Positions 53,538 to 55,333 of a DNA stretch of 55,333 nucleotides are shown piece after piece. The notes beneath the pieces are model-generated. The model was not told the DNA's origin. It searched no databases and saw nothing but the letters and a program-made list of their open reading frames with translations. A program made the position numbers and the translations under genes. The stretch is from Skermanella aerolata KACC 11604. Its GTDB lineage: Bacteria > Pseudomonadota > Alphaproteobacteria > Azospirillales > Azospirillaceae. Location of the stretch: NCBI RefSeq assembly GCF_000936425.1, contig NZ_AVFK01000041.1, positions 1 to 55,333 on the forward strand, given 5' to 3'. Each line of letters opens with the position of its first letter. Position 1 is the first letter of the stretch.

Positions 53538-53728
53538 TCCGGTGTGGCTTCACCCGGCAGGCGGACCGCTGGTGAAGGCGATCAGGCTGTCGTCCGGTCG
53601 CCATAGGGCGACGACATGCCTCCGGCGCCGGCTTCACGCGGCGAGATCAGGCTCGACCGCCCGTACCGGAGGCACGGCCTTGATCGCTTCCCGCCGCTTC
53701 AGCAGATCGCCGACCCACCTTGCATTCG

Positions 53729-53803
53729 GAGGGGTCGGGCTGGAGCGGAAGGAGATTAAAAGCACCGCGCGGTATGGGACCCGCTGCGGCGATGCTGGGG
53801 GGA
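53729..53803 (-). repeat. Imperfect direct repeat, copy 2
   Basis: On the minus strand it encodes VPYRAVLLISFRSSPT and then continues PPNARWVGDLLKRREAIKAV to a stop at about 53639. The upstream frame is short and has no clear start. It is probably the C-terminal tail of a decayed gene whose other copy lies at 53464-53537. Confidence 0.6.
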
Positions 53804-54022
53804 GAGCGCCCCTTTACGACGTTCCGCTGATCGACACCGCCAATGCAGCCGGCGAGAGTATCTGCTGCTGGGGAGAGGGCAGGAGCACAAGCCGCCGGCT
53901 TGACGGCATGAGCGGTGCTGCTGAAGCGGATGCCGCCGATGTGGACGGCATCCTGGCGGAGGGGTGAATGATGACGACGCACGACGAGGCGCGCCAGTCG
54001 CTCGAAGCGGAATAACCGCAGG

Positions 54023-54319
54023 ATGAAGGACGATCCGGAGACGATGCACAACAAGGTACTGCATCGGCGGATACTGGAGACTTGGGAACGGAGCAGTCCG
54101 AAAATGTACGCCCGGCTGAAGAAGGCGGGAACGCTGGAGATGACGGCGTTCGTCAGCCAGCAGCGGATGTGGGCGGAACAAGCGCTTCTGATGAAGTCGG
54201 GGATGCCAGTAACGGACGCGACGGAGGAAGCGGAGAAGGGGTGGCTGATGCTGGAGCCGGAGGACGATCCGGAGGAGGCAGCCGACGAGGAAGCGGAAAA
54301 CGAACTGCTGGACAGGTAG
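54023..54319 (+). CDS. Hypothetical protein, 98 residues
   Basis: Starts MKDDPETMHNKVLHRRILETWE and ends with a strongly acidic tail (EPEDDPEEAADEEAENELLDR). The core RSSPKMYARLKKAGTLEMTAFVSQQRMWAEQALLMKSG is helical. No family recognised. It is a plausible mobile-element or phage gene, followed by a second frame that overlaps its end. Confidence 0.6.
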   Translation: MKDDPETMHNKVLHRRILETWERSSPKMYARLKKAGTLEMTAFVSQQRMWAEQALLMKSGMPVTDATEEAEKGWLMLEPEDDPEEAADEEAENELLDR

Positions 54320-55242
54320 AGCCGATCGCCGCAGAGACCAGGGTCGAAGCTCCGGAAGTCTCGCCGGCAAAGCCGGCAGGTATCAGCGGGAAGGGACAGG
54401 ACAGCATCTTGAAGCCCAACACCTCGTACAAACTGGCGTGGGTGCCGGACGGGGCGCCGATACTGGCGCTGATGGTGGTCCCTCTGCCGATGGGGGCGGA
54501 GAGGATCGATCAGCGTCGATATCTAGACCTGATGACGCTGCGGTTGTCGGATCTGCTGGACCGGCAGGAGGACCCGGAGGAAGCGGCGCGACTGGTGGCG
54601 AGGGAGTTTGACCGGGCGGGGCTGGCGCCGGGGGACGTGCGGACGCACAGCCCGCTAGCGTGCGCGATGGACCTGATCGAGGACAACCTGCTGTTCAGGA
54701 TGTGGCTGACGTTGACGGACGTCCTTGAGGAACCGGAACAGGCGATACCGCACCCCAACGCGCTGGAGGTTCTGAAGGAAACGGATCTGGCGACGTATCT
54801 GGAGAACGTGCCGGCGATGTCGCCGGAATGGTGGCGTCTACCGCTGCTGACCTGCACCGGCGAAGCTGGTGACGCTTCACATCAGCGACAGCGCCAGCAG
54901 CACCACCGTCAAGCCCATCAGCGCAGCGGGGGCGGTGTAGCCCTGGTGAAGCATCATCGTCATGCCGGTGAGGTTCACGATGATAGCGAGGGCCGTCACC
55001 GACACCATGGCTTGCTCCGACATCCTGGCTTGCTCCGACATCCTGACCTCCCGCTTCTCAAGTTCAGACGCCCTTCGTGGATCTCACTTCAGCAGGTTGA
55101 TGATGGAAGCGATAGCGGCAATCACGGCGCTTACTGCACCAACGGTTATGGTGATAGGCATGATGAAGCTATCGCGGTTCAGCCTCCTGTCTTCGGCAGC
55201 CAGCTTCATTTGCTCGAAGTCGAACTTCCGCATTTCGATTGA
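54241..55242 (+). CDS. Hypothetical protein with doubtful C-terminal third
   Basis: The frame is open well upstream, but a GTG at 54241 after GGAGAAG is a reasonable start, overlapping the previous gene. Residues from about 45 to 210 read like real protein (LKPNTSYKLAWVPDGAPILALMVV, YLDLMTLRLSDLLDRQEDPEEAARLV, AMDLIEDNLLFRMWLTLTDVLEEPEQ, ATYLENVPAMSPEWWRLP). From about 54870 the sequence turns into His/Gln/Arg-rich text lying opposite two minus-strand genes. The true protein probably ended near there and lost its stop. No family recognised. Confidence 0.45.
   Translation: MADAGAGGRSGGGSRRGSGKRTAGQVEPIAAETRVEAPEVSPAKPAGISGKGQDSILKPNTSYKLAWVPDGAPILALMVVPLPMGAERIDQRRYLDLMTLRLSDLLDRQEDPEEAARLVAREFDRAGLAPGDVRTHSPLACAMDLIEDNLLFRMWLTLTDVLEEPEQAIPHPNALEVLKETDLATYLENVPAMSPEWWRLPLLTCTGEAGDASHQRQRQQHHRQAHQRSGGGVALVKHHRHAGEVHDDSEGRHRHHGLLRHPGLLRHPDLPLLKFRRPSWISLQQVDDGSDSGNHGAYCTNGYGDRHDEAIAVQPPVFGSQLHLLEVELPHFD
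54877..55041 (-). CDS. Small membrane protein, 54 residues
   Basis: Reads MSEQARMSEQAMVSVTALAI..., with two hydrophobic segments (VSVTALAIIVNLTGMTMML and AALMGLTVVLLALSLM) joined by HQGYTAP. GGAGG sits five bases before the ATG. The first eleven codons hold a tandem MSEQA duplication, so translation could begin at either Met. It could be holin-like or a small subunit, with no family recognised. It lies 42 bases from the gene at 55084 on the same strand. Confidence 0.6.
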   Translation of the reverse strand: MSEQARMSEQAMVSVTALAIIVNLTGMTMMLHQGYTAPAALMGLTVVLLALSLM

Positions 55243-55333
55243 CAGCTTCTCAGCTTCGACCATCAGCTTCTTCTGTTCGGCGCCAAACTTCTCGCTTTCC
55301 TCTCGATCGCGTCGCAAGCGGGCAACCTGTTCC
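55084..55333 (-). CDS. Coiled-coil membrane-anchored small protein (partial)
   Basis: The gene begins beyond the right edge; the frame is open to the last base. The visible part has a long charged coiled coil (EESEKFGAEQKKLMVEAEKL, SIEMRKFDFEQMKLAAEDRR) and one C-terminal membrane segment (SFIMPITITVGAVSAVIAAIASIINLL). This layout, a cytoplasmic coiled coil with a tail anchor, is common in small proteins of mobile elements. It is probably co-transcribed with the small membrane protein downstream. Confidence 0.65.
   Translation of the reverse strand, partial: EQVARLRRDREESEKFGAEQKKLMVEAEKLSIEMRKFDFEQMKLAAEDRRLNRDSFIMPITITVGAVSAVIAAIASIINLLK

Larger units (their letters stand above)
53124..54022. 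other. Intergenic stretch with degenerate repeated segments
   Basis: About 900 bases without a convincing gene. It contains two related segments (53464-53537 and 53729-53803). Short frames at 53221-53442 (plus) and 53230-53418 (minus) have no ribosome sites or family features. A possible 15-codon peptide starts at 53968 (MMTTHDEARQSLEAE, stop 54013-54015) with GCGGAGGGG upstream. It looks like mobile-element debris. Confidence 0.5.

Noticed and set aside
53542-53967. A 141-residue plus-strand frame in the degenerate stretch
   Set aside because: Arg/Ser-rich composition, no ribosome site, and it lies opposite the conserved VPYRAVLLISF coding segment on the minus strand.
35045-55333. Attachment site duplicate of the tRNA-Ser 3-prime end
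   Set aside because: No second copy of the 3-prime end motif was seen in the window, so no att pair can be called.

Overview
The window is high-GC DNA with Shine-Dalgarno sites, operon-style ATGA overlaps and a gene set typical of an alphaproteobacterium. It has a split gatCAB amidotransferase, a DUF1127 protein, GcvA-type LysR regulators, DUF2076/DUF3108/DUF6152 proteins and an extra RpoD-like sigma factor. I infer a Rhodospirillales/Azospirillaceae member (Skermanella- or Azospirillum-like). That placement comes from protein style, not from a search.

Positions 1-34,874 are ordinary chromosome. In order: the end of a Bax-inhibitor-1 protein and a DUF2076 protein; a complete polyamine-type ABC importer on the minus strand; a nucleoside phosphorylase-like protein; a DUF3108 protein; ppk1; a CreA protein; dusA; a sigma-70 paralogue; an SMP-30 protein; a run of envelope proteins (DUF4398, OmpA, holin-like, PRC-barrel, lipoprotein); a patatin; an MsbA-like exporter; a three-gene cluster (degenerate dehydrogenase, MlrC-like peptidase, glutamine amidotransferase); a DUF6152/DUF6644 pair; a CoA transferase with a LysR gene; a truncated LysR; an AEC transporter; a lipoprotein; ruvX; gatCAB; and a cystathionine beta-lyase-type enzyme.

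A tRNA-Ser(GCU) at 34,955-35,044 marks the start of the accessory half. Array 1 (31 repeats, 30 spacers) reads leftward, with its leader next to cas3. It is followed by a type I-E interference operon: cas3, cse1, cse2, cas7e, cas5e, cas6e. The adaptation genes are a scar. About 54 codons of cas1 run directly into a frameshifted stretch matching the second half of cas2, so about 0.85 kb is missing. Next comes an AT-rich island holding one HNH-domain gene, bracketed by imperfect inverted repeats of about 65-75 bp. Array 2 (10 repeats, 9 spacers) reads rightward and has a related leader and a non-adjacent duplicated spacer. The 340-bp gap between cas3 and cse1 holds a CRISPR-repeat-like hairpin. 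That hairpin sits inside an RNA-level terminator/anti-terminator arrangement and is a candidate for Cas self-regulation.

Positions 47,334-53,123 look like the replication module of a mobile element or satellite on the minus strand: an uncharacterised gene, an AlpA/excisionase-like HTH protein, a CHC2-Toprim-DUF927 primase-helicase, a repeat-bearing protein, a DUF5681 protein and a small hypothetical. The gene downstream of the primase-helicase contains 12 exact copies of the octamer TTGGACAC (either strand) within 407 bp. Two triplets at 9-bp period face each other, which looks like an origin built inside a coding region. The last 2.2 kb holds degenerate duplicated segments and small uncharacterised genes, and runs off the window edge.
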